From: Siphonodentalium dalli
Lineage: Eukaryota > Mollusca > Scaphopoda > Gadilida > Siphonodentaliidae
Length of the DNA: 64,000 bases
Reading direction: 5' to 3'
Assembly: GCA_032622095.1 (NCBI GenBank)
Contig: CP136069.1
Coordinates: forward strand, 102,576,278-102,640,277
The notes beneath the pieces were generated by a model. That model did not search any database and was not told the DNA's origin. It saw only the letters and a program-made list of their open reading frames with translations. Shown here in pieces: positions 35,307 to 46,717 of the stretch. Position 1 is the stretch's first letter. Every line of letters begins with the position of its first letter. The translations under genes and the position numbers were made by a program.

Positions 35307-36066
35307 CAGGCCTTCGATTCTGTAAAATGCAGGAGTGTGGTTGGTCACTCGCCTAACCTGAAACCCAGGCGTGTGATTTTGGTGGATATTTCGGGGGTAT
35401 AAAATGACAAACGAAGACTCAAAATTAAATCAATTTTATCACCATTGTGATTCATCTTGTACACATGTATTCTCCACATTGAAGTAATTAAAACTCCATT
35501 CTCGAATTGCGTCGTAATGCTTCCGTTGGATGTAAGTTGTTATGAAATGCGGTCAGAGACCATGTAACCACGTGAGAGTTTCCTGTTGTGTGAACTCTAT
35601 CGATATTTTAAAAAATAATGTTTGATTGCCCCGAACTCAAGTTTCAATTTCTATTCATCTTCACCGCCCATCGGGGCGGCTTCATTTAGAACGCAACACA
35701 ATCATGGTACCAAAATTACGTTGCATTGGTATTGGGGTGCACGGTGGGATTAATTTAAATATGTCATGTTGGTAACAATATCTAGCCGAGAATTACTCAG
35801 ACCTGCATACGAATGCGACGACATCGCTAAACGCACCTGACTATAATAATGTTCTAGCGCATGCGCAAAACTTAAAACAATTACTTCCGTCGTATACGGC
35901 ATGTCTGTCAGTCTTCTCCAGCAAACAAGGTTGATCGTTATTATAAACCCTTTTTCAATCGTGCGCCGAATATCGCCGAGGAGTGTGATTAATTACTCGC
36001 CAAGATTTAATTTCAGGCGTGCTATGGTGCGCGAGCGCGATCGCACGCCTCATAATCGAAGGCCTG
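35307..36066. mobile_element. 760-bp TIR element, copy 2
   Basis: Same as the element at 33259-34018, carried along by the 2,048-bp duplication, so not an independent insertion. Confidence 0.8.
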
Positions 36067-37354
36067 CTAGTGGCCATCTTGGATTTCAAAATTCAATCCA
36101 TTGGCACGGGCTACAGGTCGTACTGTTCGTCTGATCATCATGATATTTATCATGGATGTTAATATTAACATGTAGATGGGAACGAGTGACTTTGGGGTCG
36201 TTTGGCTAAACAACATGTCCGCTAGCAGCCATATTGGATTTTACTCTTTGCATGACTAAATCCTTTGGTGCGGGCTACAGGTCGTAGCTTTGGTCAGAAC
36301 TTCATGAAATTTGTCATGGATGTTAATATTGACATGTGGGAACGAGTGATTTTGGGGTCATTCGTCTAAAAAACATGGCCGCCAGCAGCCATCTTGGATT
36401 TTACTCTTAGCATGACTAAATCCTTTGGCGCGGGATACAGGTCATACCTTTGATCTGATCTTTATGAAATTTGTCATGAATGTTGACATTGACATGTAGA
36501 TGGGAACGAGTCATTTTGGGGTCATCTGTCCAAAAAACATGGCCACTGGCGGCCATCTTGGATTTCAAAATTCAATACATTGGCACGGGCTACAGGTCGT
36601 GCTGTTCGTCTGATCATCATGAAATTTGTCATGGATGTTAATATTGACATGTAGATGGGAACGAGTGATTTTGGGGTCGTTCAGCTTAAAAACATGGCCA
36701 CCAGCAGCCATCTTGGATTTTACTCTTTGCATGACTAAATCCTTTGGCGCGGGCTACAGGTCGTACCTTTGGTCTGATCTTTATGAAATTTGTCATGAAT
36801 GTTGATATTGACATGCAGATGGGAACGAGTCATTTTGGGGTCATCTGGCCAAAAAACATGGCCGCTGGTGGCCATCTTGGATTTCAAAATTCAATCCATT
36901 GGCACGGGCTACAGGTCGTGCTGTTCGTCTGATCATCATGAAATTTGTCATGGATGTTAATATAGACATGTAGATGGGAACGAGTGATTTTGGGGTCGTT
37001 CAGCCAAAAAACATGGCCGCCAGCAGCCATCTTGGATTTTACTCTTTGCATGACTAAATTCTTTGGCGCGGGCTACAGGTTGTAGCTTTGGTCAGAACTT
37101 CATGAAATTTGTCATGGATGTTAACAATGACATGTAGATGGGAACGAGTGATTTTGGGGTCGTTCGGCCAAAAAACATGGCCGCCAGCAGCCATCTTGGA
37201 TTTTACTCTTTGCATGACTAAATCCTTTGGCGCGGGCTACAGGTCGTACCTTTGGTCTGATCTTTATGAAATTTGTCATGAATGTTGATATTGACATGTA
37301 GATGGGAACGAGTCATTTTGGGGTTATACGGCCAAAAAACATGGCCACTAGTGG

Positions 37355-38114
37355 CAGGCCTTCGATTCTGTAAAATGCAGGAGTGTGGTTGGTCACTCGC
37401 CTAACCTGAAACCCAGGCGTGTGATTTTGGTGGATATTTCGGGGGTATAAAATGACAAACGAAGACTCAAAATTAAATCAATTTTATCACCATTGTGATT
37501 CATCTTGTACACATGTATTCTCCACATTGAAGTAATTAAAACTCCATTCTCGAATTGCGTCGTAATGCTTCCGTTGGATGTAAGTTGTTATGAAATGCGG
37601 TCAGAGACCATGTAACCACGTGAGAGTTTCCTGTTGTGTGAACTCTATCGATATTTTTAAAAATAATGTTTGATTGCCCCGAACTCAAGTTTCAATTTCT
37701 ATTCATCTTCACCGCCCATCAGGGCGGCTTCATTTAGAACGCAACACAATCATGGTACCAAAATTACGTTGCATTGGTATTGGGGTGCACGGTGGGATTA
37801 ATTTAAATATGTCATGTTGGTAACAATATCTAGCCGAGAATTACTCAGACCTGCATACGAATGCGACGACATCGCTAAACGCACCTGACTATAATAATGT
37901 TCTAGCGCATGCGCAAAACTTAAAACAATTACTTCCGTCGTATACGGCATGTCTGTCAGTCTTCTCCAGCAAACAAGGTTGATCGTTATTATAAACCCTT
38001 TTTCAATCGTGCGCCGAATATCGCCGAGGAGTGTGATTAATTACTCGCCAAGATTTAATTTCAGGCGTGCTATGGTGCGCGAGCGCGATCGCACGCCTCA
38101 TAATCGAAGGCCTG
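37355..38114. mobile_element. 760-bp TIR element, copy 3
   Basis: Third copy in the same register; the right flank again reads CTAGTGGCC. Confidence 0.8.
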
Positions 38115-38585
38115 CTAGTGGCCATCTTGGATTTCAAAATTCAATCCATTGGCACGGGCTACAGGTTGTACTGTTCGTCTGATCATCATGATATTTATCA
38201 TGGATGTTAATATTAACATGTAGATGGGAACGAGTGACTTTGGGGTCGTTTGGCTAAACAACATGTCCTCTAGCAGCCATATTGGATTTTACTCTTTGCA
38301 TGACTAAATCCTTTGGTGCGGGCTACAGGTCGTAGCTTTGGTCAGAACTTCATGAAATTTGTCATGGATGTTAACAATGACATGTAGATGGGAAACGAGT
38401 CATTTGGGGTCGTTCAGCCAAAAAACATGGCTGCAGCAGCCATCTTGGATTTTACTCTTTGCATGACTAAATCCATTGGCACAGGCTACAGGTTGTACCT
38501 TTGATCAGATCATTATGAGATTTGTAAAGGCTGTATATGGGAACAGGTCATTTTGGGGTAATTCGGAAAAAAACATGGCTGCCGG

Positions 38586-39687
38586 TAGGGCTGCACGGTA
38601 TTTTGATAATATACCATTTATTCGATATCGTTTTGAATACCGATACAAACCGAATAGATTTTTGGACTATTCGATATATCGAGTACGTCGGTTTCCATTT
38701 CAAGGTATCGAATAAAGATTTTTAAAAAGTAAAATTGTCGTATCTACCATGGGTAATCAATGTGCCTTGTGACGAAACTCGCAAAAGGAAATAACATGTT
38801 ATGTGATATAATCCGTGTAGAGCTATATAATGGGATATTTAGTTTCGTATTTGTGTACCTAATTAAAGGAGTATGCTATCGGGTTTCATTCACAGCTTGC
38901 AACATTCAGTCGCGGCGTCGCTATTGCGTATGATCCCGGGAATAAAACAAAGGGCGCCCTTAGTCTGCATTCAGTGTTAACTGACTATGACTGGTTTGAA
39001 ATTACATACGTCGCACATCATGTGCATATAAGCTTCTCACGCCGGAGTAAAGCTTAAATACAATACAAAGGCGACTTTGAGAATGGTAGCTACATGGGAG
39101 TGACAGTGAAACAAAATTGAGTCAAGCTAATGGGTTCGCTATAATACTTTGTGAAAACATAATTAACATTGGTATATATCTACCTGAAGGCTGTCTCATA
39201 ATTCAATTGAAAATGGATCTTGTGGCCAAAGTTAACACTAAGTCATTGGTTTGGACGCATTTCAGGTTTGAAAAGGGTGAGAATTCTAAACCGAACGACG
39301 AAACTCAAGCTGTTTGTCATTTGTGTGAAAAGACTATTAAATCGAAATGTGGCAATACATCCAACTTGATGGTTCACCTGAAGTATCGCCATCCTAGCGA
39401 ATTTATGAAACTACAGACACCCAAAAAGAGAAAACGTGATGACGAGAGTTATATAATTATGAAGTTGATGTCCATATTAAGTAAATATAAGTATAGAGTA
39501 CATATCAATATGCGTTGCTAATTCTTTCAAAATACGAAACTATGTCCCGGCGAAGCTACGAAGGATAACTCTACGTTGAGAAAATGCTCAGATAATCTGA
39601 CTTGGATTACTTATTCGGTATTTAGTCATACCGCGGTTAGTTAAAATATTAGTTATTTGATGTTTTTTTCATTACCGTGCAGCCCTA
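38586..39687 (+). mobile_element. hAT element, internally deleted, with 8-bp TSD
   Basis: Terminal repeats TAGGGCTGCACGGTA and TACCGTGCAGCCCTA are perfect over 15 bp. An exact 8-bp target duplication GCTGCCGG flanks them (38578-38585 and 39688-39695). The family B core continues seamlessly outside, so the insertion site is fully resolved. At 1.1 kb it is far shorter than an autonomous hAT and keeps only the N-terminal BED-finger ORF. Confidence 0.9.
39213..39521 (+). CDS. BED-type zinc finger ORF of a hAT transposase (truncated)
   Basis: From the ATG at 39213 (MDLVAKVNTKSLVWTHFRFE) the frame encodes about 102 residues. SLVWTHFRFEKG, then AVCHLCEKTIKSKCGNTSNL and MVHLKYRHPSEF, fit a BED finger: aromatic W/F residues, C-x2-C, and H-x4-H at the end. 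In hAT transposases this N-terminal finger binds the element's own ends; the dimerisation and DDE parts are missing. A longer frame opens at 39117, but the residues before 39213 do not resemble the family. KKRKRDD after the finger could act as a nuclear signal. It may be expressed as a stand-alone finger, but is more likely a deletion remnant. Confidence 0.75.
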   Translation: MDLVAKVNTKSLVWTHFRFEKGENSKPNDETQAVCHLCEKTIKSKCGNTSNLMVHLKYRHPSEFMKLQTPKKRKRDDESYIIMKLMSILSKYKYRVHINMRC

Positions 39688-39925
39688 GCTGCCGGTGGCC
39701 ATTTTAGAATTTACTCTTTGCATCAATAAATCCTTTGGCACACCATAATCACCACATCCCTGATCCGATCATTATGAAACCTGTCATGAATGTTGATATT
39801 GACATGTACATCTAGTCTTACTTAGACATTTCAATTAGCACCTTTCCTATTCCTACATTTATTGTCAACCATTAAATTATTCCCCTACCTAAGTTGAGCT
39901 ACAGTGTCATTGACACTTTCATTTA

Positions 39926-41143
39926 GACATACCACATCACATCCTCCCCCACCCCAATATCTGTCCCTCCCACCCACACTATAGCCAGATCCCTTCCCTG
40001 CACATAAAATATCCTCTTTTGACTACAGTACAGGCTATTTGACATTCAATGTTTAGATATCACTTTACCTTGCACAGCTGAGATATTATAAACTAATTAT
40101 AGTTATCTCAATTCCCAGCAGACTGGTTGGAACCATTATATGAATCCAATGTTTTGGCTGCTGTTTTTAACAGTTTTATATTATTATTGGTATTAACCCT
40201 TTCTGACAGTTTTATATTATTATTGGTATTAACCCTTTCATGATGGGAGCTGTGCTGGTGCAGCATTAAATACCCTGTATCAGTGCATTATCTTATATAT
40301 GTTAGTCACCCATTGGGAGCTTCACGTATATACGAGAATGCACTGGCTTTCAAGGTCAAGGAAATAATGTCAGGACAATGCATTCTCTTATATATGTGAA
40401 GCTCAGTGTATAAATAAGAGAATGCATTGGCACAGGGTTTTCTCAAAATTTCGGGAAGTTCCAGTCATAGAAGGGTTAACCGACATATCTTTGTTTTATT
40501 TGCAAAGATGTTTTTCCTCAGTTGAACATGGGGTGGTTTTATTGCCTAATGAGTCAGGTATCCAAATAAATCACACATGTCCTATTCTCGCAGGAATGTG
40601 CCCATAGACGATCAGGCCTAGGGTTGGGGGATGTTGGTTGCAGAATTGTTCAATGAGATGTGATTTTTTCCCCAAAACTAATTACACAAACTAAATTGAA
40701 TTAAAAATAATAGACCATTGATTAAGAGAAGGGGGCTCCTAGTTTTAAAATTTACCAGATACTTATTATTTTATAACAAGATATGGGGTGGGTCTGATGA
40801 GGAAAAAATTCCACTGAAAAAAAAAACTTGTTTGAAAAATTTCTTTAAACTGACATGATTGGTATGGTTATTTAAAACCTTTCATACCTTTTTTGTCTGT
40901 TTTATCCTACTGTTTAACTTTTAAATTTGAGTATGAACTACCTGTAGAATCAGTTCCTGATAATACACTTTTCATATTTAAAAAAATCTTCTGATGTATA
41001 TTATTGCAACACAATGTTGTCTTCCAACACACACATATGAACTAATTGAATTAAGAATGTGTATGTATGTCAATGTGAACACTTCAATTTCAAAGCTGAG
41101 TTTATAGTTGTAGCTACTTATTGTGAGGTAAATTTGACAAGTA
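39926..41143. repeat. degenerate repeat blocks, no gene
   Basis: 40190-40800 duplicates the 17400-18040 block (TATTATTGGTATTAACCCTTTC itself repeated in tandem at about 40177-40240, CAGTGCATT...GAGAATGCACTGG foldbacks, TCCTATTCTCGCAGGAATGT). The remainder is AT-rich sequence without features. Confidence 0.5.
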
Positions 41144-41228
41144 CTGACTCTTTTAGTCTTCAGAGTCCCAGTCTTCTCAGTCTTTAAAGTCTGGTGGGCG
41201 ACCCACAGTCATTGACTGTCTTGTTGTT
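41144..41228 (+). repeat. family A 3' module
   Basis: GTACTGACTCTTTTAGTCTT, AGAGTCCCAGTCTTCTCAGT, GGGCGACCCACAGTCATTGA, ending CTGTCTTGTT. No matching 5' hairpin was found immediately upstream. Confidence 0.6.
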
Positions 41229-41373
41229 CTGGGTGTCCAAGCTTGGGTACAATGACTGGAAGATGGGTTGGGTCACTCCCTTTAATAGGCAATTTATGGA
41301 ATTCAGCCGCAAAAAATGACAAAATAATGCCTGTTGTTCACTATCTTTAAAGCAACAGCTTCTTCTGGTCACA

Positions 41374-41583
41374 TTTTTATGTGTACCCATACCATAGTAT
41401 GGTACACATAGTGTCGACGTCCGGATTGACCACTCGTCATTTGTCCGTCCGTCTGTCTGTAGACACTTTACGCATAATGCGATAACTGAAACATTTTCTA
41501 TCTGATCAGAACCAAATTTGGTATGTGAGTTTCTCAGCCCAAAATACAGATCGAGTTCGAATATGGATTTGATCTAAGTTTTT
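41374..41583 (+). mobile_element. family D element, 5' end
   Basis: The hairpin GTGTACCCATACCATAGTA / TGGTACAC, then CATTTGTCCGTCCGTCTGTC and AGACACTTTACGCATAATGC, then one core unit (GAACCAAATTTGGTATGTGA, CTCAGCCCAAAATACAGATC). It is cut at 41584 by a family A 5' end. Confidence 0.7.
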
Positions 41584-43650
41584 AGCTCACCTGAGACGAA
41601 GTCTCCGGTGGAGCTATAGTCATCACTCCTCATCCGTCAACAATTCTTTAAACATCTTCTCCTTGGAACCATATGACCGAATGGGTTCATATTTGGTGTG
41701 GATGTTCCCTAGGTGACTCTCATTCAGATTTGTTCAAATGAGGTCACTGGGTCAAATAGTTGCGAAGCCAGGGCCATAACTCTTTCCCACCATAGTAATT
41801 CTTTTAAACATCTTCAGAACGATAAGACAGAATGGTTTCATATTTGGTGTGGATGTTCCCTAGGTGACTCACATTCAGATTTGTTCAAATGAGTTCACTT
41901 GGTGAAATAGTTGCAAAGCCAGGGCCATAACTCTTTCCCTCCATAGTAATTCTTAAAATGACTTCTTCTTAAATACCATCAGGCCATATGGGTTCATATT
42001 TGGTATGAAAGATCCTTGGGTGACTGGGGTTCAGATTTGTTCATATCAGGTCACTGGGTCAAATGTGGGCGGGGCCAGGGACATAACTCCAAAAAAATAT
42101 TTTTTTATTTAACTCTTCACACTGCTTCTGCCACTCTGGTCCCAAAAATAATATTTACTCAAATTCTTGACAGAGATTCATTTATAAGAAGCATATGCGG
42201 GGTATGCCTACACATGTCAAGTGAAATCTGACATTTTTATAAACATTCACTGGAGATCTGCTGGAGGTCATTAATTCCCAATTACAACAACAATCTATCA
42301 TATGTATTGTTCAAATCTTTCAACAGGACATTTAACACTCCCACATCCACCACCTCACTAGAACATATTTGGCAAACTTGAAAAGTGTCCTTTGAAAGAA
42401 CCACCAGCTCTATTAGCTCATATTTAATATTGAGGCTCCTTTGGTGATTGGGATTCAGATTTGTTCAGTGTCACCAGGTCAAGTAGGTGCAAGGTCAGCT
42501 ACATTACTCTTTCTCTCCATAGTAATTCATATGTCTTTCTATGAAGGAACCAAATGGCCTATTTTGCTTATATTTGGTAATAATTCTTAAAATAGGTTTG
42601 CAAGAATTAGTTGGCTTATTTAGCTTGGAATGTTCGTTTGACTGCAATTCAGATATTTTTTAAATGGTATCACCTGGTCAAATAGGGGCCAAGTGAAGGA
42701 CAGTTTCCCTCTTAATATGCTTCCTTCACAAGGACCATCAGGTCTATTTTACTGATATTTAGTATGAAGGGCTCTTTGGTGTCTGGGATTCAAATTTATT
42801 CAGATGGGGTCACCAGGTCAAATAGGGTGGGACCAGGGACACAACTATATGTCTCTATAGTTGTCCCCCCCGAAAGAAAAAAAATTCAGGGGACTATTAA
42901 AATAGCCGGTGTCCGTGCGTCCGTGCGGAAATGGTTTCCGGATGAAAACTTTAGTTTCGGTTATTAGATCAAAAGCAAAATTTCATAGTTGAGTTTATCA
43001 GACCAAAATACAGGTCAAGTTCGAATATGGGTTTGCTCCGCCCATTTTTGCGAGAGTTATGGCCCTTTTTTACTTAGAATCTTGTAATGTTCTGGTTTCC
43101 GGATGATATCTTCAGTCTGTGTGATCATATCTGAACCAAATTTGGTATGTTAGTTTATCAGCCCAATATACAGGTCAAGTTCGAATATGGGTTTGCTCCG
43201 CCCATTTTTGCGAGAATTATGGCCCTTTTTCGACTTAGAATCCTAGAATCCTGTCAATTTCTGGTTCCGGATGATAGCTTTAGTTTGTGTGATCATATCT
43301 GAATCAAATTTGGTATATGAGTTTATCAGCTTGAAATACAGATCAAGTTCGAATATGGGTACGATCCACCCATTTTTGTCTGGTTGCTTTGGATTTAGGG
43401 TCCTTGTTATTTTTTTCAGAAAAGCTGATGCCCCCAATGAAGCCACTTTTTCGGGGGACACTGTGGCCGGACGGCCTTTTATTATTCTTAAAATGTCTTC
43501 TCAAGAGAGGTTGGACTATTTAGCTTACATATAGTATGGATGATCCTTTAGTGACTGAGATTCAGATTTGTTAAAATGAGGTCAACCTGTCAATAAATGG
43601 CGGGGCTATGGGGAGTTAACACTTTTGTGTCTAATAAAATCATTGGAATA
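41584..43650 (+). mobile_element. family A element with a nested family C element
   Basis: 5' hairpin at 41584, three visible core units with GTTCATATTTGGTGTGGATG and CATAACTCTTTCCC, and the segment shared with 25700-26040 (TATTTAGTATGAAGGG...GGGACCAGGGACA). The family C insert lies at 42861-43482. No family A 3' module follows, so the element is 3'-truncated or decayed past 43650. Confidence 0.7.
42861..43482 (+). mobile_element. family C element (622 bp) with three core units
   Basis: It starts TTGTCCCCCCCGAAAG...TTCAGGGGAC (hairpin), then GGTGTCCGTGCGTCCGTGCG, three core units of roughly 120 bp (TTTCCGGATGA, TGTGTGATCATATCTGAA, CAAATTTGGTATGTTAGTTT, TCAAGTTCGAATATGGGTTT, CGCCCATTTTTGCGAGA), and ends TTTTTCGGGGGACACTGTGG with GGCCGGACGGCC. 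The same family A segment at 25840-25870 lacks it (TCTCTATAG-TCATTCTTAAA), which gives the empty site. Confidence 0.8.
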
Positions 43651-44138
43651 CCAAATTCATTAAAACATCTACCTTGGAATGTATCAATGGATTCTCCCAT
43701 TCAGTTCTAAAAGTATAAATTGGAATAGCCTACTGTTCATTTGTAGGGATGTTCTCAGAATTTGAGCAGACATAGAGAACTGCATTTAGTAGCACTATTT
43801 TTATAAAGTTACACAGTCCTATAATGATATCTGATGCTCACTGCTGCACATATAAAATGACTTTAATAGCCATCTGTTGTTTATTGCATTTCCATAGTGT
43901 GTAGACAGTGTTGGCCCAGGGTTTATCAACTCCCACATAGCTCTCTGGTTTAGCCTATCAATGCAGTATTCAAGTGACATACCTGGTACATTCCCCTAAT
44001 TGTATAGAGTTAAAACTGTTAACCCTGGTCATCAATTTTATGCTTTTGTATATTTTTCATGTAATCATTCTATTAAATCCCCTTCACTTGAATTGATTTT
44101 TGTAGTTAAAATGAACCCTTCTCATTCCTGATATTTTA
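43651..44138. other. unique AT-rich stretch, nothing recognised
   Basis: No ORF, repeat end or splice-supported exon seen. Confidence 0.3.
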
Positions 44139-46020
44139 GTCATGCAAAGAGTAAAATCCAAGATGGCTGCCGGTGGTCCCCAGTAAAGTTGAGCTAAATG
44201 AAAGTGTCAATGACACTGTAGCTCAACTTGGAAAGGGAATAATTTCATGTGTTACAGTCAATGAAGCGATTAGGAATGCGGAAAGTTGAAATGTCTTAGT
44301 AATACTAGATTATCAACATGAAGATATATATATAGAGTAAAATCCAAGATGGTTGCTGGAGGCTGTTTCCCAATGAAATTCAAAAACATTTGATAGCTTC
44401 CATCTAGTTGATCAATATCAAGATTAATTTGAAGTTTGGTGATGATCGGATAAGGGAAGTGGACTGTAAAATCCAAGATGGCTGCCAGCGGACATGTTTT
44501 ATGGCCGAATGACCCCAAAATAACTCGTTCCCATCTACATGTCAATGTTAACAGCCATGACAAATTTCATGATGATCCAACCAAATGTATGACCTGTAGC
44601 CTGTGCTAAAGGATTTAGTCATGCAAAGTGTAAAATCCAAGATGGCTGGCGGGAGCCAAGTTTTATGGCCAAATGACCCCAAAATGAAACGTTCACATCT
44701 GCATGTCAATATTAACCTCCACGACAAATTTCGTGATGAACAGACGAAAACTCCGGTCTGTAGTCCATGCTAATGGATTGAATTTTTAAATCTAAGATGG
44801 CCGCTGATGGCCATGTTTTTTGCCAAAATGACTTGTTCCCATCAATGTCAATATTAACATAACTGACAAATTTCATTATGATCAGACAAAGAATACGACC
44901 TCTAGCCCGTGCTAATAGATTTTGAAATCCAATATGGCCACTGGCAGCCATGTTTTATGGCCGAATGACCCCAAAATGAAAAGTTCACATCTGCATGTCA
45001 ATATTAACATCCACGACAATTTCATGATGAACAGACGAAAACTCCGGTCTGTAGCCCGTGCTAATGGATTGAATTTTAAAATCTAAGATGGCCGCTGATG
45101 GCCATGTTTTTTGCCAAAATGAATTGTTCCAATCCATGTCAATATTAACATAACTGACAAATTTCATGATGATCAGACAAAGAGTACGGCCTCTAGCCCG
45201 TGCTAATAGATTTTGAAATCCAATATGGCCACTGGCTGCCATGTTTTTCTGGTGACACTCCACAGTTTCGAATGATCAGTAGGGGTAAATTTCTTAGAAT
45301 AGTGTTTTCTGTCACCATGGGTGTGGCATGTTTATTGAGAGAAGGTTAGTTATGAATTTGTGGATTTTTAGAGGATGTCTTTGAGTTTTGAAAAATATTG
45401 TTTCAGGTGACCTTGACCCCACCAGTATCGAGTAGTAGCGATTTCTGCGAAACAGTGGCTCCAGACACCAGCGTGACTTTTTAGCACCTAAAATTTGTCA
45501 TCTGCATGAAAAATATTTTTTTAGAAATTACAGTGGTGAGAAGTTTGAAATTTTTTGATATTATTGTGAGGAAACAGTGTTCTTCCAGACAACATAGGCG
45601 GCTATACTATAGTTTATCTGGTTGTGTCCCACGGGCCTGAAAATCGCTTATTTTGGCCATTTTTGCATCAAAATTTCATTTTTCAGGCACACAATCAAGG
45701 GGCATAGCTCTTACTACCCCATTAAAATGACAATTCTGTATCTTTAAGCCTATTATGTGCTCAACCCAGGTATATGTGTTGTGGGATCACATTTCAGTTA
45801 TTTTTCATTGAATTGATGCCTCCCTTATTTTTGAACCAATCCCTGCAGAAACTGTGGAGTGTCACCTTTGCTGAATGACCCCCAAAATGACTCGTTCCCA
45901 TCTACACGTCAATATTAACTTCCACGATAAATTTCACGATGATCAGACGAACACTCGGGCCTGTAGCCCTTGCTAATGGATTGAATTTTGAAACCCAAGT
46001 TTGCCGCTGGTGACCATGTT
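44139..46020 (-). mobile_element. family B elements in reverse orientation, interrupted at 45251-45866
   Basis: 44139-44193 is a reverse 5' end (AGTAAAGTTGAGCTAA). 44194-44300 is a reverse 3' tail (AAGTGTCAATGACACTGTAG), followed by reverse core units with GTAAAATCCAAGATGGCTGC, CCCCAAAATG-ACTCGTTCCC and GACCTGTAGCC. Units near 44640-45240 form a duplicated pair (CTCCGGTCTGTAG twice). Two elements therefore abut. Minus-strand frames here are repeat translations. Confidence 0.75.
45251..45866. mobile_element. 616-bp element with perfect 19-bp TIRs
   Basis: GGTGACACTCCACAGTTTC at 45251-45269 and GAAACTGTGGAGTGTCACC at 45848-45866. Family B core resumes on both sides. Possible 6-bp target repeat TTTTCT/TTTGCT with one mismatch. 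No transposase; the superfamily is unknown to me. Confidence 0.85.
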
Positions 46021-46717
46021 TTTTCATACGCCGCGTCCAGTGGGTGTACAAATATCGTAGGACTCATGCGTTTCTGCTGAACTGAACTAGTGCCCAATGC
46101 GTTTCTGCTGAACTGCACTGACGTTTGATCGCAAAATAAAATTATAATCATTATCAAAGCACACGTTTGGATAACACCGCCATAAACAGTTTCATATTAT
46201 GATATTGAGCTTAATATATCGTCAATAAAATTATAGTTATAACTGATAAAACTAAAAGGTACTGCTAAAGTATTTCTGCCAATTGGGTAACTAAATTCAG
46301 GTTGAGCTGGAACTTGAGAAATTTTTAATTTCAACCAATTGAAATGCCGTTGAAAGTGGAAAGGGTTAAGGTTGGGGAGCAACGCGCGAAATGACGTCAT
46401 CGTAAACAAGGCGCCTCGTACGGTCACCACACTGATAATTGAAGCGAAGGCAATGTGGATTTTAATTCATTCATTTCGACTGTTTTTGCGTCCTAATCTA
46501 TTAAAACTTAGTGGGATATCTTGGAAGGTGTTTAGGAAGGATTGTTTTGATATATATATATTGGATTCACCTTCCAAAAAGGTGAGTTTGAGGCCTGCAT
46601 CTGTTGTCAAGAAATTGATGAATATTAATCTGACAGCGCTTGTCTGCAAGTACAGTGATGGCCGAATTAGCGTGTTTGATGCAAAATTTACAAAGATTTC
46701 TCCACTCGATTCTCTTA
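46021..46717. other. unique region, unassigned 144-codon frame
   Basis: The open frame 46372-46806 (+) has no domain I recognise, and its last third runs into the MITE at 46718. The composition is less AT-rich locally, with a CRE-like TGACGTCA at about 46393-46400 and CG-rich phrases (CAACGCGCGAAATG). A short direct repeat ATGCGTTTCTGCTGAACTG occurs at about 46067 and 46099. It could be a promoter/first-exon region or old transposon sequence; I cannot decide. Confidence 0.3.

Larger units (their letters stand above)
32200..38345 (+). repeat. 2,048-bp unit in three tandem copies
   Basis: Copies begin near 32200, 34248 and 36296 and keep exact 2,048-bp register (the 760-bp inserts start at 33259, 35307 and 37355). 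Only scattered substitutions are seen (for example CCATTATCG versus CCATTCTCG, CATCAGGGC versus CATCGGGGC). The breakpoints fall within the core motif GAACTTCATGAAATTTGTCA, as expected for unequal exchange between core units. A repeat-collapse or duplication assembly artefact cannot be excluded. Confidence 0.9.
31672..39925 (+). mobile_element. 8.2-kb family B element, expanded by tandem duplication and insertions
   Basis: It starts TTTAGCTATAAGTTTGAGCT, GCCATGGTTTGGCGTCCGTC, and ends with the B tail (CTAAGTTGAGCTACA, GTGTCATTGACAC) at about 39925. In between are dozens of roughly 165-bp core units. A local 160-bp unit is duplicated almost exactly at about 32010-32330, and a 2,048-bp supra-unit is present three times. 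Inserts are the 760-bp TIR element (three copies) and a hAT element at 38586-39687. All frames of the MARATGRT or MSVSLLQQ type are repeat translations. Confidence 0.8.

Noticed and set aside
31791-38182. Many similar open frames (MARATGRT..., MSVSLLQQ...) repeated every 2,048 bp
   Set aside because: They are translations of the family B core and of the 760-bp insert; they occur in several phases and strands and carry no domain.
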